From: Motilibacter aurantiacus
Lineage (GTDB): Bacteria > Actinomycetota > Actinomycetes > Motilibacterales > Motilibacteraceae
Direction: 5' to 3'
Length of the DNA stretch: 64,000 nucleotides
Assembly: GCF_011250645.1 (NCBI RefSeq)
Contig: NZ_JAANNO010000006.1
Location: forward strand, 30,225 to 94,224
This document shows positions 50,597-61,358 of this stretch, piece after piece. The position numbers and the translations under genes are program-made. The notes below the pieces were generated by a model. It was given only the letters and a program-made list of their open reading frames with translations. It had not been told where the DNA came from and did not search any database. How positions within the stretch are numbered: position 1 is the first letter of the stretch; the number at the start of each line of letters is the position of its first letter.

Positions 50597-51814
50597 GTGC
50601 TCTCCCCCGCCGCCCCGACAGCTCCTCCTGCCGTCCCGCTCCCCCGCCTGCCGGTGGGGATGCTGACCCTGCTCGGGGCCACGATCTTCGCAGCGCTGAC
50701 CACCGAGATCCTCCCGGTGGGCCTGCTGTCGGAGATGGGGGCGGACCTCGGGGTGCCGGAGTCGCGCGTCGGGCTGCTCGTCTCGGTCTACGCGGTGGTG
50801 GTCGTCGTCGGCTCCATCCCGCTGACGGCGCTCCTGGTCCGCTGGCCGCGCCGGACCGCGCTCGTCGCGGTGCTGCTGACGTACGCGGTCAGCAACCTGC
50901 TCGTGGCCTCGGCGGCCGGCTTCTGGGCGACCCTGGTCGCCCGGGTGCTCGGCGGCCTCGCCCACGCCGGCGTGTTCTCGATCGTGGTGGCGCTGGCGGT
51001 GACCGCCGCCCGCCCGGAGCAGGCCGGGCGCGCCATCGCCTACGTCAACGCCGGGAACGCGCTGGCCCTGAGCTTCGGCGTGCCGCTCGGCACGTTCCTC
51101 GGCACGGCGGTGGGCTGGCGCTGGGCGTTCACCCTGGCCGGCGCGGGGCTGCTGGTGCTCGCCCTGGGCGCGGCCCGCATGCTGCCCGCCGCCCCGGCAC
51201 CGTCCGCGGCCGGCCCCGCCCTGTCGATCGGGGCCGCCCTGCGCCGGCCCGCGCTGCTCGTGGTGGCCGTGACCATCATGGTCTTCACCCTCGGCCACTA
51301 CACGGCCTACACGTACATCAGCCCGCTGCTGCGGAACGCCGGGGTGCCGGAGGCAGCGCTCGGGGCGGCCCTGCTCGCGTACGGCGTCGGCAGCCTGCTC
51401 GGGCTCTCGGCCGCCGCCGCCCTGGCCGACCGGCGGCTGCGCCCCGGGCTGACGGGGGCCTTCGCGCTCACGGTGGCCGCCCTCGTCGCGCTCGGCGGGC
51501 CGGCGTCCTCGCCCTGGGCGGCCACCGCGGCCGTGTTCGCCTGGGGTGTGGCCTTCGGCGCTCTCCCCACCCTGCTGCAGACCGCGGCGCTGCACGCCAC
51601 GCCGGGCAGCCCCGACCTCGCGCCCAGCGTCGTCAACAGCAGCTGGAACGTCGGCATCGCCAGCGGCGGCCTGCTCGGCGGGCGGGTGCTCGAGGCCGCG
51701 GCCCCGCCCGCCGTCGCGTACGCCGGGGCCGGGCTCGCCGCCGTGGGGCTGGCGCTACTGGTCGCGCCGGCCGCACGGCGGCGTACCGGTCAGCGGGTCG
51801 CGGCCACCCGGTAG
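50597..51814 (+). CDS. MFS transporter, DHA1/AraJ-like efflux type
   Basis: The 405-residue protein has twelve predicted helices. Helix 1 carries TEILPVGLLSEMGADLG, and the helix 2-3 loop (LLVRWPRRTALVAVLL) is the family's motif A region in degenerate form. Helix 5 carries the antiporter-like AYVNAGNALALSFGVPLGTFLG. This pattern fits drug, sugar or purine efflux proteins. GTG start with GGGAGG directly upstream. The last 25 bp overlap the convergent dehydrogenase gene. Confidence 0.9.
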   Translation: MLSPAAPTAPPAVPLPRLPVGMLTLLGATIFAALTTEILPVGLLSEMGADLGVPESRVGLLVSVYAVVVVVGSIPLTALLVRWPRRTALVAVLLTYAVSNLLVASAAGFWATLVARVLGGLAHAGVFSIVVALAVTAARPEQAGRAIAYVNAGNALALSFGVPLGTFLGTAVGWRWAFTLAGAGLLVLALGAARMLPAAPAPSAAGPALSIGAALRRPALLVVAVTIMVFTLGHYTAYTYISPLLRNAGVPEAALGAALLAYGVGSLLGLSAAAALADRRLRPGLTGAFALTVAALVALGGPASSPWAATAAVFAWGVAFGALPTLLQTAALHATPGSPDLAPSVVNSSWNVGIASGGLLGGRVLEAAAPPAVAYAGAGLAAVGLALLVAPAARRRTGQRVAATR

Positions 51815-53010
51815 ACCGTCCCCATGGTGTCGTCGCCCACGAGCAGCGACCCGTCGGGCAGCTGGGCGAGGCCGACCGGGCGGCCGTAGACCCCGGTGCC
51901 GTCGGCCGTCAGGAAGCCGGTGAGAAAGTCCTCGACCGCGACCGGCGTGGTGCCGTCGAACCGGACGCGCACCACCTTGTAGCCGGCCGGCTGGCTGCGG
52001 TTCCAGGACCCGCGCATGGCGACGAACGCGTCTCCCCGGTAGTCACGCGGGAAGGACGCACTCGTCGAGAAGAGCATCTGAAGTGGTGCACTGTGTGCCT
52101 GGTAGGTCAGCGCAGGCGCCTTGGTGGCGGCGCAGAATCGCGACTTGGTGAAAGGGGTCGGCTGGTTCGGGATGTAGGGGTCGACCTGCTTGTCCGCGAA
52201 GCACCACGGCCAGCCGTAGTTCGCCCCCCGCTCGATGCGGTTGAGCTCCTCCGGCGGCTGGTCGTCCCCCCGCCAGTCCGAGCCGTGGTCCATGCCGTAG
52301 AGGGCCCGGGTGCCGGGCACCCAGCCGAACCCGATGGTGTTGCGCAGGCCCTTCGCGTAGATGATGCGGCCCTTGCCGTCGAGCGGCATGCGCAGAATCG
52401 TCGCGTTCTCGGGGTTGGTGTCGTCACAGGCGTTGCAGGTGCTGCCGACCGTGACGTAGAGGTAGCCGTCCGGCCCGACGGCGAGCGTGCGGTTCGGGTG
52501 CTGGCCGGCGTCGGGAAGGTCGTCCACGATCGTGCGCAGCCGGCCGATCGTGCCGGCGCCACGGAGCGGGGCGGTCAGGATCTTCTTGTCGGTGGCGAGG
52601 TAGAGCACGTTCTCGTGCACGGTGATCCCGTTGACCCGCTTCAGCCCGTGCGCCACGCGGACGGTCCGGTCCGCGTCGCCGTCGCGGTCCGTGTCGAGCA
52701 GGGCGATCACGTCGCCGGTCTGCCGCCGGGTCGCATAGACCGTGCCGTCCGGGCCGACGGCCAGGATGCGCGGGTTGCCGAGGCCGGCGGCGTACTCGGT
52801 GACCGTGAAGCCGGCGGGGACCGTCAGCTTGCCGGGCACCTCCGGCCCGTAGGGAAGGCGCTCGGGCTCAAAGATCGTGCCGTCCGGCGGGGGCGGGGGC
52901 GGCTCGGCGGCGCCGGCGGGCGCGAGGCCGGCCAGGGCGGGCAGCAGGGCGAGGACCGCTCCCGCGCCGACCCCGCGTCGCATCCAGGACCGCTTCTCGC
53001 GGCGTACGTG
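51790..53010 (-). CDS. Secreted PQQ-dependent sugar dehydrogenase-like protein
   Basis: This is a six-bladed beta-propeller of the glucose/sorbosone dehydrogenase family, about 406 residues. Tat-like signal (RREKRSWMRRGVGAGAVLALLPALAG) suggests export of a folded protein. Family motifs include HPNRTLAVGPDGYLYVTVGS, GLRNTIGFGWVPGTRALYGMDHGSDW and RIERGANYGWPWCF. The cysteine pair CNAC is typical of the actinobacterial branch. GTG 53010 has GGAG 5 nt upstream; the frame is open to 53052. Substrate unproven. Confidence 0.87.
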   Translation of the reverse strand, partial: HVRREKRSWMRRGVGAGAVLALLPALAGLAPAGAAEPPPPPPDGTIFEPERLPYGPEVPGKLTVPAGFTVTEYAAGLGNPRILAVGPDGTVYATRRQTGDVIALLDTDRDGDADRTVRVAHGLKRVNGITVHENVLYLATDKKILTAPLRGAGTIGRLRTIVDDLPDAGQHPNRTLAVGPDGYLYVTVGSTCNACDDTNPENATILRMPLDGKGRIIYAKGLRNTIGFGWVPGTRALYGMDHGSDWRGDDQPPEELNRIERGANYGWPWCFADKQVDPYIPNQPTPFTKSRFCAATKAPALTYQAHSAPLQMLFSTSASFPRDYRGDAFVAMRGSWNRSQPAGYKVVRVRFDGTTPVAVEDFLTGFLTADGTGVYGRPVGLAQLPDGSLLVGDDTMGTVYRVAATR

Positions 53011-53126
53011 CACGTCAGCTCCGTCTCCGCCGACGCCGGGCAGTCGGCTCACCCGCCGCGTACCCGCGCCCCGGCCCAGTCACACGCCGAGGTGCCGCAC
53101 CGGCGGGAGTCCGGGAGCATGGGGGC

Positions 53127-53402
53127 GTGCCCCGCACGCCCGGACCCCCGACCGACCGAGCGCTCGAGGAGGCGATCCTCGCGCTGCTGGAGGCTCGGGC
53201 CGACGGCTCGACGATCTGCCCGTCGGAGGCCGCCCGGGCAATCGGCGGCACCGAGGACTGGCGCGACCTCATGGAGCCCGTCCGGTCCGCCGCGCGCCGG
53301 CTCGCCGCGGCCGGGCAAGTCGTCGTCACCCAGCGCGGCGCCGTCGTCGACCCGGGCACGGCGCGCGGGCCGGTCCGCATCCGGCGGGTACGCCCCGGCT
53401 GA
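53127..53402 (+). CDS. DUF3253 small protein
   Basis: The 91-residue protein matches the DUF3253 pattern: LEEAILALLEARADGSTICPSEAARA, DWRDLMEPVRSAARRLAAAGQVVVTQRG. The fold looks like a small winged helix, so nucleic-acid binding is possible, but no function is known. GTG start with GGGAG about 10 nt upstream. It converges on paiB. Confidence 0.8.
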   Translation: MPRTPGPPTDRALEEAILALLEARADGSTICPSEAARAIGGTEDWRDLMEPVRSAARRLAAAGQVVVTQRGAVVDPGTARGPVRIRRVRPG

Positions 53403-53417
53403 CGCCGCCGCCGGGGC

Positions 53418-54020
53418 TCAGGTCGCCGCCACCCGGCGCATCTCCGCGGCGAGCGCCGGGTTGCGCTCGTCCAGCCGCGCGATGATCTCCGCCCGCACGT
53501 CGGCGGGCTTGTTCTGGCTGAGCTTGGCCCGCGCGTCGAACCGGTCGACGCGCAGGCGCAGCCCGACCGTGCCCCTGGCCGCCCGGCGCGTCCCCGCCTC
53601 GTCCTCGGCCAGCGAGCGGCCGCCGGCGTGGTGGTGCTCGAAGTGCTCGGTGAGGTTGCAGAGGACGGCGTAGTTCTCCTCCTCGTCGAGGGTCTCCGGC
53701 GTCCCGTAGAGGTGGGCGGTGACGTGGTTCCACGTCGGGACGAGCTCGCCGGGGGCGTACCAGCTCGGGGAGATGTAGTCGTGCGGCCCCTGGACGATGA
53801 CGAGCATCTGGTGCCGCCCGAGCTCGTGCGCGACCTCGTCCGGGCGGCCGAAGTGGCTGAGGAGCGTGATCCCGTCGGCCGTCTCGTCCAGCAGCGCCGG
53901 GTAGTGCGAGGCGACGAGCCCGCCCGCCGTGGAGCTGACGAAGGTCGCCCACGGGTTCTCACGGACGAGTCGCTTCACCTCCTCGGGGTCGGTGAGCAGG
54001 AACCTCGGGGTGTGGCGCAT
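53418..54020 (-). CDS. paiB: PaiB-type FMN-binding protein
   Basis: The 200-residue protein is a split-barrel flavin-binding protein annotated as a negative regulator after B. subtilis PaiB. Motifs include ENPWATFVSSTAGGLVASHYP, GPHDYISPSWY and VPTWNHVTAHLYG, and C-terminal LSQNKPADVR. Its ATG shares one base with the EamA stop, so it is the second gene of that operon. In this family the activity may be enzymatic and not DNA-binding. Confidence 0.92.
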   Translation of the reverse strand: MRHTPRFLLTDPEEVKRLVRENPWATFVSSTAGGLVASHYPALLDETADGITLLSHFGRPDEVAHELGRHQMLVIVQGPHDYISPSWYAPGELVPTWNHVTAHLYGTPETLDEEENYAVLCNLTEHFEHHHAGGRSLAEDEAGTRRAARGTVGLRLRVDRFDARAKLSQNKPADVRAEIIARLDERNPALAAEMRRVAAT

Positions 54021-54946
54021 CAGCTCGATCTCCTGTTCTGCCGGGTGCGGACGGCGCTGCGGGCGCACGCGACGACGGCCAGGCCGCCGGCCGCGGTGGC
54101 GGCGCTCAGCTGCTCGTGCAGGAGCAGCGCCGCCCAGAGGATGCTCAGGACCGGCTGCACCAGCTGGACCTGGCTGACCTGGGTGATGGGCCCGATCGCG
54201 AGCCCTCGGTACCACGCGAAGAAGCCGAGGTACATGCTCACGGCGGAGAGGTACGCGAAGGCGAGCCACTGCAGCGCGGTCCCGGACGGCGCCGCCTGGG
54301 CGACGGAGGCCCCGGTGAGCACGGTCATGAGCGGCGCGGCGAGCAGCAGCGCCCACGACACCGTCTGCCAGGCGCCCAGCTCTCGGGCGAGCAGCCCGCC
54401 CTCCGCGTAGCCGACGGCGGCGGCGAGCACGGCGGCGAACAGCAGCAGGTCCGCCCGGTGCAGCACCCCGAGGCCGCCGTTCTGCACGGCAGCGAACGCA
54501 CCCACTGCGGCGGCCCCCAGCGCCGCGAAGGCCCAGAAGGCGCCCGGCACCCGCTCACGGCCGCGCAGCACGCCCATCACCGCCGTCGCGGCCGGCAGCA
54601 GGCCGATGACGACCGCGCCGTGCGCGGCCGGCGCCTCCTCGAGCGCGTACGCCGTCAGCAGCGGGAAGCCGGCCACCACCCCGCCGGCGACCACGGCGAG
54701 CCGCAGCCACTGCCGGGCCGCCGGCAGGCGCTGCCGTGTCACGGCCAGGACGACGGCGGCCAGCGCGGCGGCCACGACGGCCCGGCCCGCTCCGACGAAC
54801 AGCGGCGAGAGCCCGTCGCCGGTCGCGTACCGGGTGAACGGGACCGTGAACGAGAAGGCCGTGACCCCGACGAGGCCCCAGGCGAGCCCGGGTCGCTGCG
54901 ATATCACGACCGGGCTAGGGCCGATAGCGCTACTCTGTACTGACAT
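54020..54946 (-). CDS. EamA/DMT-family transporter
   Basis: The 308-residue protein has ten helices in two EamA repeats (GLAWGLVGVTAFSFTVPFTRY opens the first; LLLFAAVLAAAVGYAEGGLLARE the second). The EamA repeat end VQLVQPVLSILWAALLLHEQL is typical. Members export amino acids or other metabolites. The ATG at 54946 overlaps the ATG of the divergent MocR gene (CATG). TATCGT lies 5 nt upstream, an ideal -10 for a leaderless transcript. GTG 54907 is an alternative start. Confidence 0.88.
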   Translation of the reverse strand: MSVQSSAIGPSPVVISQRPGLAWGLVGVTAFSFTVPFTRYATGDGLSPLFVGAGRAVVAAALAAVVLAVTRQRLPAARQWLRLAVVAGGVVAGFPLLTAYALEEAPAAHGAVVIGLLPAATAVMGVLRGRERVPGAFWAFAALGAAAVGAFAAVQNGGLGVLHRADLLLFAAVLAAAVGYAEGGLLARELGAWQTVSWALLLAAPLMTVLTGASVAQAAPSGTALQWLAFAYLSAVSMYLGFFAWYRGLAIGPITQVSQVQLVQPVLSILWAALLLHEQLSAATAAGGLAVVACARSAVRTRQNRRSS

Positions 54947-54961
54947 GGCTGACGATAGCGC
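54922..54961. promoter_or_regulatory. Direct repeats around overlapping divergent starts
   Basis: CGATAGCGC occurs at 54922-54930 and 54953-54961, exactly 31 bp apart (about three helical turns), flanking the shared CATG. MocR regulators such as GabR bind direct repeats with similar spacing, so this is a likely operator for the MocR protein encoded here. Confidence 0.6.
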
Positions 54962-56348
54962 GGCGCGGATCGTCGCCGCACTCCGTTTATGGGTGGCCGA
55001 CGCCCCCGCCGGGACGCGCCTGCCCTCGAGCCGCGCCCTCGTGGCCGAGCACGGGGCCAGCCCGGTGACCGTCCAGCGCGCGATCCGGCAGCTCGTCGGC
55101 CTCGGCCTCGTCGAGACCCGGCCCGGGGTCGGCACCTTCGTCAGCGCGTCGGGGCCGTCGCGGCCGGCGGACTACGGCTGGCAGACCTCGGCACTGGGCC
55201 CGCGGACCGGACGCGCTGCGCTCTCCTCCACGCAGCGGGCGTCGCTGCCCGACGCGATCGGGCTGCACTCGGGCTACCCGGCCCGTGAGCTGCTGCCCGA
55301 GCGCCTGGTGCGCGCGGCGCTGTCCCGGGCGGCCCGGGCCGAGACGGCGCTGACCCGGTCCCCCGTCGCCGGCCTGCCCGAGCTGCAGGCGTGGTTCGCG
55401 GCGCAGACCGCGGTCGGCGCACCCCCCGGGGGCGCGCCCGCCCCGCGCGACGTGCTCGTCGCGGCGGGCAGCCAGAGCGGTCTCAGCTCGGTCTTCCGGG
55501 CGCTGGTCGGCCCGGGCCGGCCGCTGCTCGTGGAGTCCCCCACGTACTGGGGCGCGATCCTGGCCGCCGAGCAGGTCGGGGTCACGCTCGTGCCGGTCCC
55601 GAGCGGGGCGCACGGGCCCGACCCGGACGAGGTGGACCGTGCCTTCGCCCTGACCGGCGCCCGGGCCTTCTACGCGCAGCCGACCTTCGCCAACCCCGCC
55701 GGCACGCAGTGGCCCGCTGGCACCGCCCGGGCGGTGCTCGACGTCGTGCGCGCCCGGGGCGCGTTCCTCGTCGAGGACGACTGGGCGCACGACCTGGCGA
55801 TCGACGCCGAGCCCCGGCCGCTCGTGGGCCAGGACGCCGACGGCCACGTCGTCTACCTCCGGTCGCTGACGAAGAGCGTGTCGCCGGCCCTGCGCGTGGC
55901 CGCGGTCGTCGCCCGCGGCCCGGCCCGCGAGCGGGTCCTCGCCGACCGCGCCGCCGAGACGATGTACGTCAGCGGCGTGCTCCAGGCGGCCGCCCTGGAC
56001 GTCGTGACCCAGCCCGGGTGGGCCGGCCACCTGCGCGCCATGCGGCGCCAGCTGCGCGACCGCCGGGACCTGCTCGTCGCGAGCGTGCGCGAGCACGCCC
56101 CGCAGCTGCACGTCGAGCACGTGCCGGCAGGGGGCCTGAACCTCTGGGCCCGGCTGCCGGACGGCACGGACGTCGAGCAGCTCGTCCGCGAGGGCGAGGC
56201 ACGCGGCGTCCTCGTCGCCCCCGGCACCGAGTGGTTCCCCGCCGAGCCGTCCGGCCCGTACGTCCGGCTCAACTTCGCCGGCGAGGACCCCAGCCGGTTC
56301 CCCGAGGCCGCGGCCCTGCTCGGCGCGGCGCTGAAGGCCGTGGTCTAG
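54945..56348 (+). CDS. MocR-type regulator (GntR HTH fused to aminotransferase)
   Basis: The 467-residue chimera has an N-terminal GntR winged helix (about 1-75: ADAPAGTRLPSSRALVAEHGASPVTVQRAIRQLVGLGLVETRPGVGTFV) and a fold-type I aminotransferase domain. The PLP lysine is in RSLTKSVSPALRV (about 310). The substrate loop GSQSGLSSVFRAL and the DDWAHDL aspartate are intact. MocR proteins use PLP to sense amino compounds or vitamin B6. It is divergent from EamA/paiB, which it probably regulates. Confidence 0.92.
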   Translation: MADDSAARIVAALRLWVADAPAGTRLPSSRALVAEHGASPVTVQRAIRQLVGLGLVETRPGVGTFVSASGPSRPADYGWQTSALGPRTGRAALSSTQRASLPDAIGLHSGYPARELLPERLVRAALSRAARAETALTRSPVAGLPELQAWFAAQTAVGAPPGGAPAPRDVLVAAGSQSGLSSVFRALVGPGRPLLVESPTYWGAILAAEQVGVTLVPVPSGAHGPDPDEVDRAFALTGARAFYAQPTFANPAGTQWPAGTARAVLDVVRARGAFLVEDDWAHDLAIDAEPRPLVGQDADGHVVYLRSLTKSVSPALRVAAVVARGPARERVLADRAAETMYVSGVLQAAALDVVTQPGWAGHLRAMRRQLRDRRDLLVASVREHAPQLHVEHVPAGGLNLWARLPDGTDVEQLVREGEARGVLVAPGTEWFPAEPSGPYVRLNFAGEDPSRFPEAAALLGAALKAVV

Positions 56349-56354
56349 CCGCTC

Positions 56355-58468
<2,114 letters not shown>

Positions 58469-60265
58469 ATGGGCAGGGACGCCAGGCACGCGGGGCGGTG
58501 GCTCGAGCACGGCACCCTCTCCACCGACAGCTGGCGGGAGCCGCCAGGCGGTACCGACGAGCGGATGACCCCGGACGTGGCCCTGGACTGCGGCTGGGGG
58601 CGCCTCATCTTCGGCCACACCTTCGCCGACCAGTCCCAGGTCCTGCAGCTGCTGCGCGTGGAGGAGCCGGGCCACCGCGACATCTGCGTGTACGCCAGGG
58701 ACCCGCACGTGCTTGTCCACCGCGCACCCGACGAGGTGTTCGTGGATCCGTCGTTCACCTATCGGCTGTGGCTGCACCGCTACATGCAAGCGCCGCTCGG
58801 TGAGGCCCCGCTCAGCGTGCGCGCCGTCACGAGCCTGGCCGACGTGCAGGAGATCAACCGCATCTACGCCTCCTGCGGCATGATGACCGCCGACATCGAG
58901 CAGGTCTGGCAGAACCAGCACGGCCGCACCTTCACCTACCTGGTCGCGACCGACGACCGGACCGGCGAGATCGTCGGGACGGTCACAGGGGTCGACCACG
59001 TGCGAGCCTTCGGCGACCCCGAGCGCGGGGCCAGCCTCTGGTGCCTCGCGGTGGACCGGCAGGCCAGCCTGCCGAACGTCGGCGAGGCTCTGGTCCGCGC
59101 CCTCGCCGAGCGCTATCGGGCACGCGGCCGGGCGTACATCGACCTCTCGGTGCTGCACGACAACGTCCGGGCCATCCGGCTCTACGAGAAGCTCGGCTTC
59201 GAGCGCGTGCCGGTCTACTGCATCAAGCGCAAGAACCCGATCAACGAACGGCTCTTCGCTGCTCCCCCGGACGACGGGTACGAGCGGCTCAACCCGTACG
59301 CCCGGATCATCGCCGACGAGGCACGGCGTCGGGGCATCGTCGTGGAGGTGCTGGACCCGGAGTGGGGCGAGCTGCGCCTGTCGCACGGCGGGCGCAGGGT
59401 CGTCACCCGGGAGTCACTGTCGGAGCTGACGTCGGCGGTCGCGTTGAGCCGGTGCGACGACAAGCAGGTCACCCGGCGCATCCTCGCCCGCGAGGGGCTG
59501 CGTGTGCCGCGCGGTGCCCTGGCGCGCGGCGACGAGCAGGACGAGGCGTTCCTGAGGGACGTCGGCCGGCTGGTCGTCAAGCCCGTCCGCGGTGAGCAGG
59601 GGCGTGGGATCACCGTCGGGGCCTCGACGCCGGCGGAGCTGCGGGAGGCGGTCGAGCTCGCCCGGTCCTTCTGCCCGGAGGTCCTGCTCGAGGAGCTCGT
59701 CGAGGGCCAGGACCTGCGCATCGTGGTCATCGGGCACCGGGTGGTCGCAGCGGCGGTACGCGTGCCCGCGCGCGTGTTCGGCACGGGGCGCCACACCGTC
59801 CGCGAGCTCATCGAGGCCCAGAGCCGGCGCCGGGCGGCGGCGACCGGGGGCGAGTCCCGCATCCCGTTGGACGGCGGGACCGTCGACACCGTGCGCGAGG
59901 CCGGCTACGACATGGACTCCGTGCTCGCCGAGGGGGTCGAGCTGGCCGTGCGGCGGACCGCGAACCTGCACACGGGCGGGACCATCCACGACTGCACCGC
60001 GCGGCTGCACCCGCACCTGCGCGACGTCGCCGAAGCCGCGTCGCGCGCTCTCGACGTCCCGGTCACCGGCCTGGACCTGCTCGTGCCCCGGGTCGATGGC
60101 CCGGACTACGTCATCATCGAGGCCAACGAGCGCCCCGGGCTGGCGAACCACGAGCCGCAGCCGACCGCCGAGCGGTTCGTCGACCTGCTCTTCCCGTCGA
60201 CCTCGGCCATCCCGGTCCGGGGCCGGTCGGCCGACCTGCGCTCGCACGACCACGCGCCCCGGTGA
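58469..60265 (+). CDS. ngg: N-acetylglutaminylglutamine synthetase (GNAT plus ATP-grasp)
   Basis: The 598-residue protein should acetylate and ligate two glutamines in the pathway to the osmolyte N-acetylglutaminylglutamine amide (NAGGN). The N-terminal block has DCGWGRLIFGHTF and PDEVFVDPSFTYRLWLHRY. A GNAT domain follows (about 115-260, SVLHDNVRAIRLYEKLGFER). Then comes an ATP-grasp domain like that of cyanophycin synthetase (about 320-590, VVKPVRGEQGRGITVG, EVLLEELVEGQDLRIVVIG, VIIEANERPGL). ATG with GGGAGG 5 nt upstream. The usual partners, an asparagine-synthase-like amidotransferase and an M42 peptidase, are not next to it. Confidence 0.82.
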   Translation: MGRDARHAGRWLEHGTLSTDSWREPPGGTDERMTPDVALDCGWGRLIFGHTFADQSQVLQLLRVEEPGHRDICVYARDPHVLVHRAPDEVFVDPSFTYRLWLHRYMQAPLGEAPLSVRAVTSLADVQEINRIYASCGMMTADIEQVWQNQHGRTFTYLVATDDRTGEIVGTVTGVDHVRAFGDPERGASLWCLAVDRQASLPNVGEALVRALAERYRARGRAYIDLSVLHDNVRAIRLYEKLGFERVPVYCIKRKNPINERLFAAPPDDGYERLNPYARIIADEARRRGIVVEVLDPEWGELRLSHGGRRVVTRESLSELTSAVALSRCDDKQVTRRILAREGLRVPRGALARGDEQDEAFLRDVGRLVVKPVRGEQGRGITVGASTPAELREAVELARSFCPEVLLEELVEGQDLRIVVIGHRVVAAAVRVPARVFGTGRHTVRELIEAQSRRRAAATGGESRIPLDGGTVDTVREAGYDMDSVLAEGVELAVRRTANLHTGGTIHDCTARLHPHLRDVAEAASRALDVPVTGLDLLVPRVDGPDYVIIEANERPGLANHEPQPTAERFVDLLFPSTSAIPVRGRSADLRSHDHAPR

Positions 60266-60343
60266 GCCCTCCGCCGTCGCCCGGGGCTGCCGGCGTGCCG
60301 GGCCTACCGGGCCTACCGGCCTGTTAGGCCTACCCGGCCGCAG

Positions 60344-61057
60344 CTATGCCGGCTCGTCCATCCAGTCGGCGGCCTGATCGACGACCGGGCCTGGCACCAC
60401 GTGGCCGCCGTCGAACTCGTGGTACGTCACCGCGTACCCGTCGCCCTGCAGCCGGGGCACCAGTCGGCGGCTGCACACGTCGACGGGCAGCACCTCGTCG
60501 CGCGTGCCGTGGGAGACGAAGACGCGAGGCCGTCCGTGCCGCACCAGAGGAGCGGCGAAGCCCGGGGAGAAGGCGACGACGGAGTCGAAGACGTCGCCGT
60601 TGCCGATCCCGAGCGACAGGGCGTAGGACGCGCCGTCGGAGAACCCGGCGACCGTGAGGCCGGTGACCGCGTACCCGTCCGTGACCTGGTCGAGCAGGCG
60701 GTCGACGCGTTGCACGTCGGGGCCGTAGCCGCCGATGATGACGTCCCAGGTCGCGTGGCGGGACTTCGGAGCGAGCAGCAGGAGCCCGCGCTCCTCCGCG
60801 ACCGGCAGCAGCAGGTCGAGCCCGTGCCGGGCCGAGCCTCCCGCGCCGTGCAGGAGGAGCACGAGCCGGACCGGCCGCTCGGCGGCGGCAGCCGGCACCC
60901 ACCCCAGCGCGAGCTCCCCCGAGCCCCCGTCGCCCAGACGGAGGAGCCCACTCCGCGCCGGTTGAGCGACCGGTGGGCGCGCCCGGAACGCCAGCCGCCC
61001 GTGCCGCGAGTTGTCCACCGGGCGCTGGTGGGCGTCGCCCGGCTCCAGAGCGCTCAC
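60344..61057 (-). CDS. Phospholipase/carboxylesterase-like alpha/beta hydrolase
   Basis: The 237-residue protein has the esterase triad: Ser in VAGFSDGASYAL, Asp in SHGTRDEVLPVD and His in FDGGHVVPG. The oxyanion segment LLLHGAGGSARHG precedes it. It resembles the YpfH/EstB branch of small soluble esterases or the PHB-depolymerase-like group. It is convergent with the NAGGN synthetase gene; a short GGCCTACCG tandem repeat (near 60301-60330) lies between the stops. The N-terminal 40 residues are poorly conserved, so an internal start is possible. Confidence 0.85.
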   Translation of the reverse strand: MSALEPGDAHQRPVDNSRHGRLAFRARPPVAQPARSGLLRLGDGGSGELALGWVPAAAAERPVRLVLLLHGAGGSARHGLDLLLPVAEERGLLLLAPKSRHATWDVIIGGYGPDVQRVDRLLDQVTDGYAVTGLTVAGFSDGASYALSLGIGNGDVFDSVVAFSPGFAAPLVRHGRPRVFVSHGTRDEVLPVDVCSRRLVPRLQGDGYAVTYHEFDGGHVVPGPVVDQAADWMDEPA

Positions 61058-61284
61058 GTGGTGCCTCCCCGATGCCGAGCCGCCGCTGCGCCGGGTTCTT
61101 CCCTCCGGTCCGTCCGCTACCCGGGGAATGCGCCGACCACGTGCCCGGTTGCAGCTCAGGCAGGGTAGATGGGGGCGATGTCCCCGGGTCTCATGAAGGA
61201 CCGCCGTCGCGTCGTCAGCTCCGCCGGCGCTCGCGTTCGGCCACTCGCCGCGAGGCGACTCCCGCCATCGGCCCCGCCTCGGAC

Positions 61285-61332
61285 CACGAAGGCCTCCGGC
61301 AGCGCCGCCCCGCTGCCGTCGAGGCCTTCGTG
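61285..61332 (-). terminator. Strong terminator after pilT-pilC
   Basis: Arms CACGAAGGCCTC (61285-61296) and its complement (61321-61332), with inner CGGCAGCG/CGCTGCCG and a 6-nt loop, give a 20-bp stem with a 2-nt bulge, 27 bp after the pilC stop. The region 61058-61284 holds no gene I can see. Confidence 0.85.
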
Positions 61333-61358
61333 CGTTCCGGGGAGGCCCACCGGCCGGC

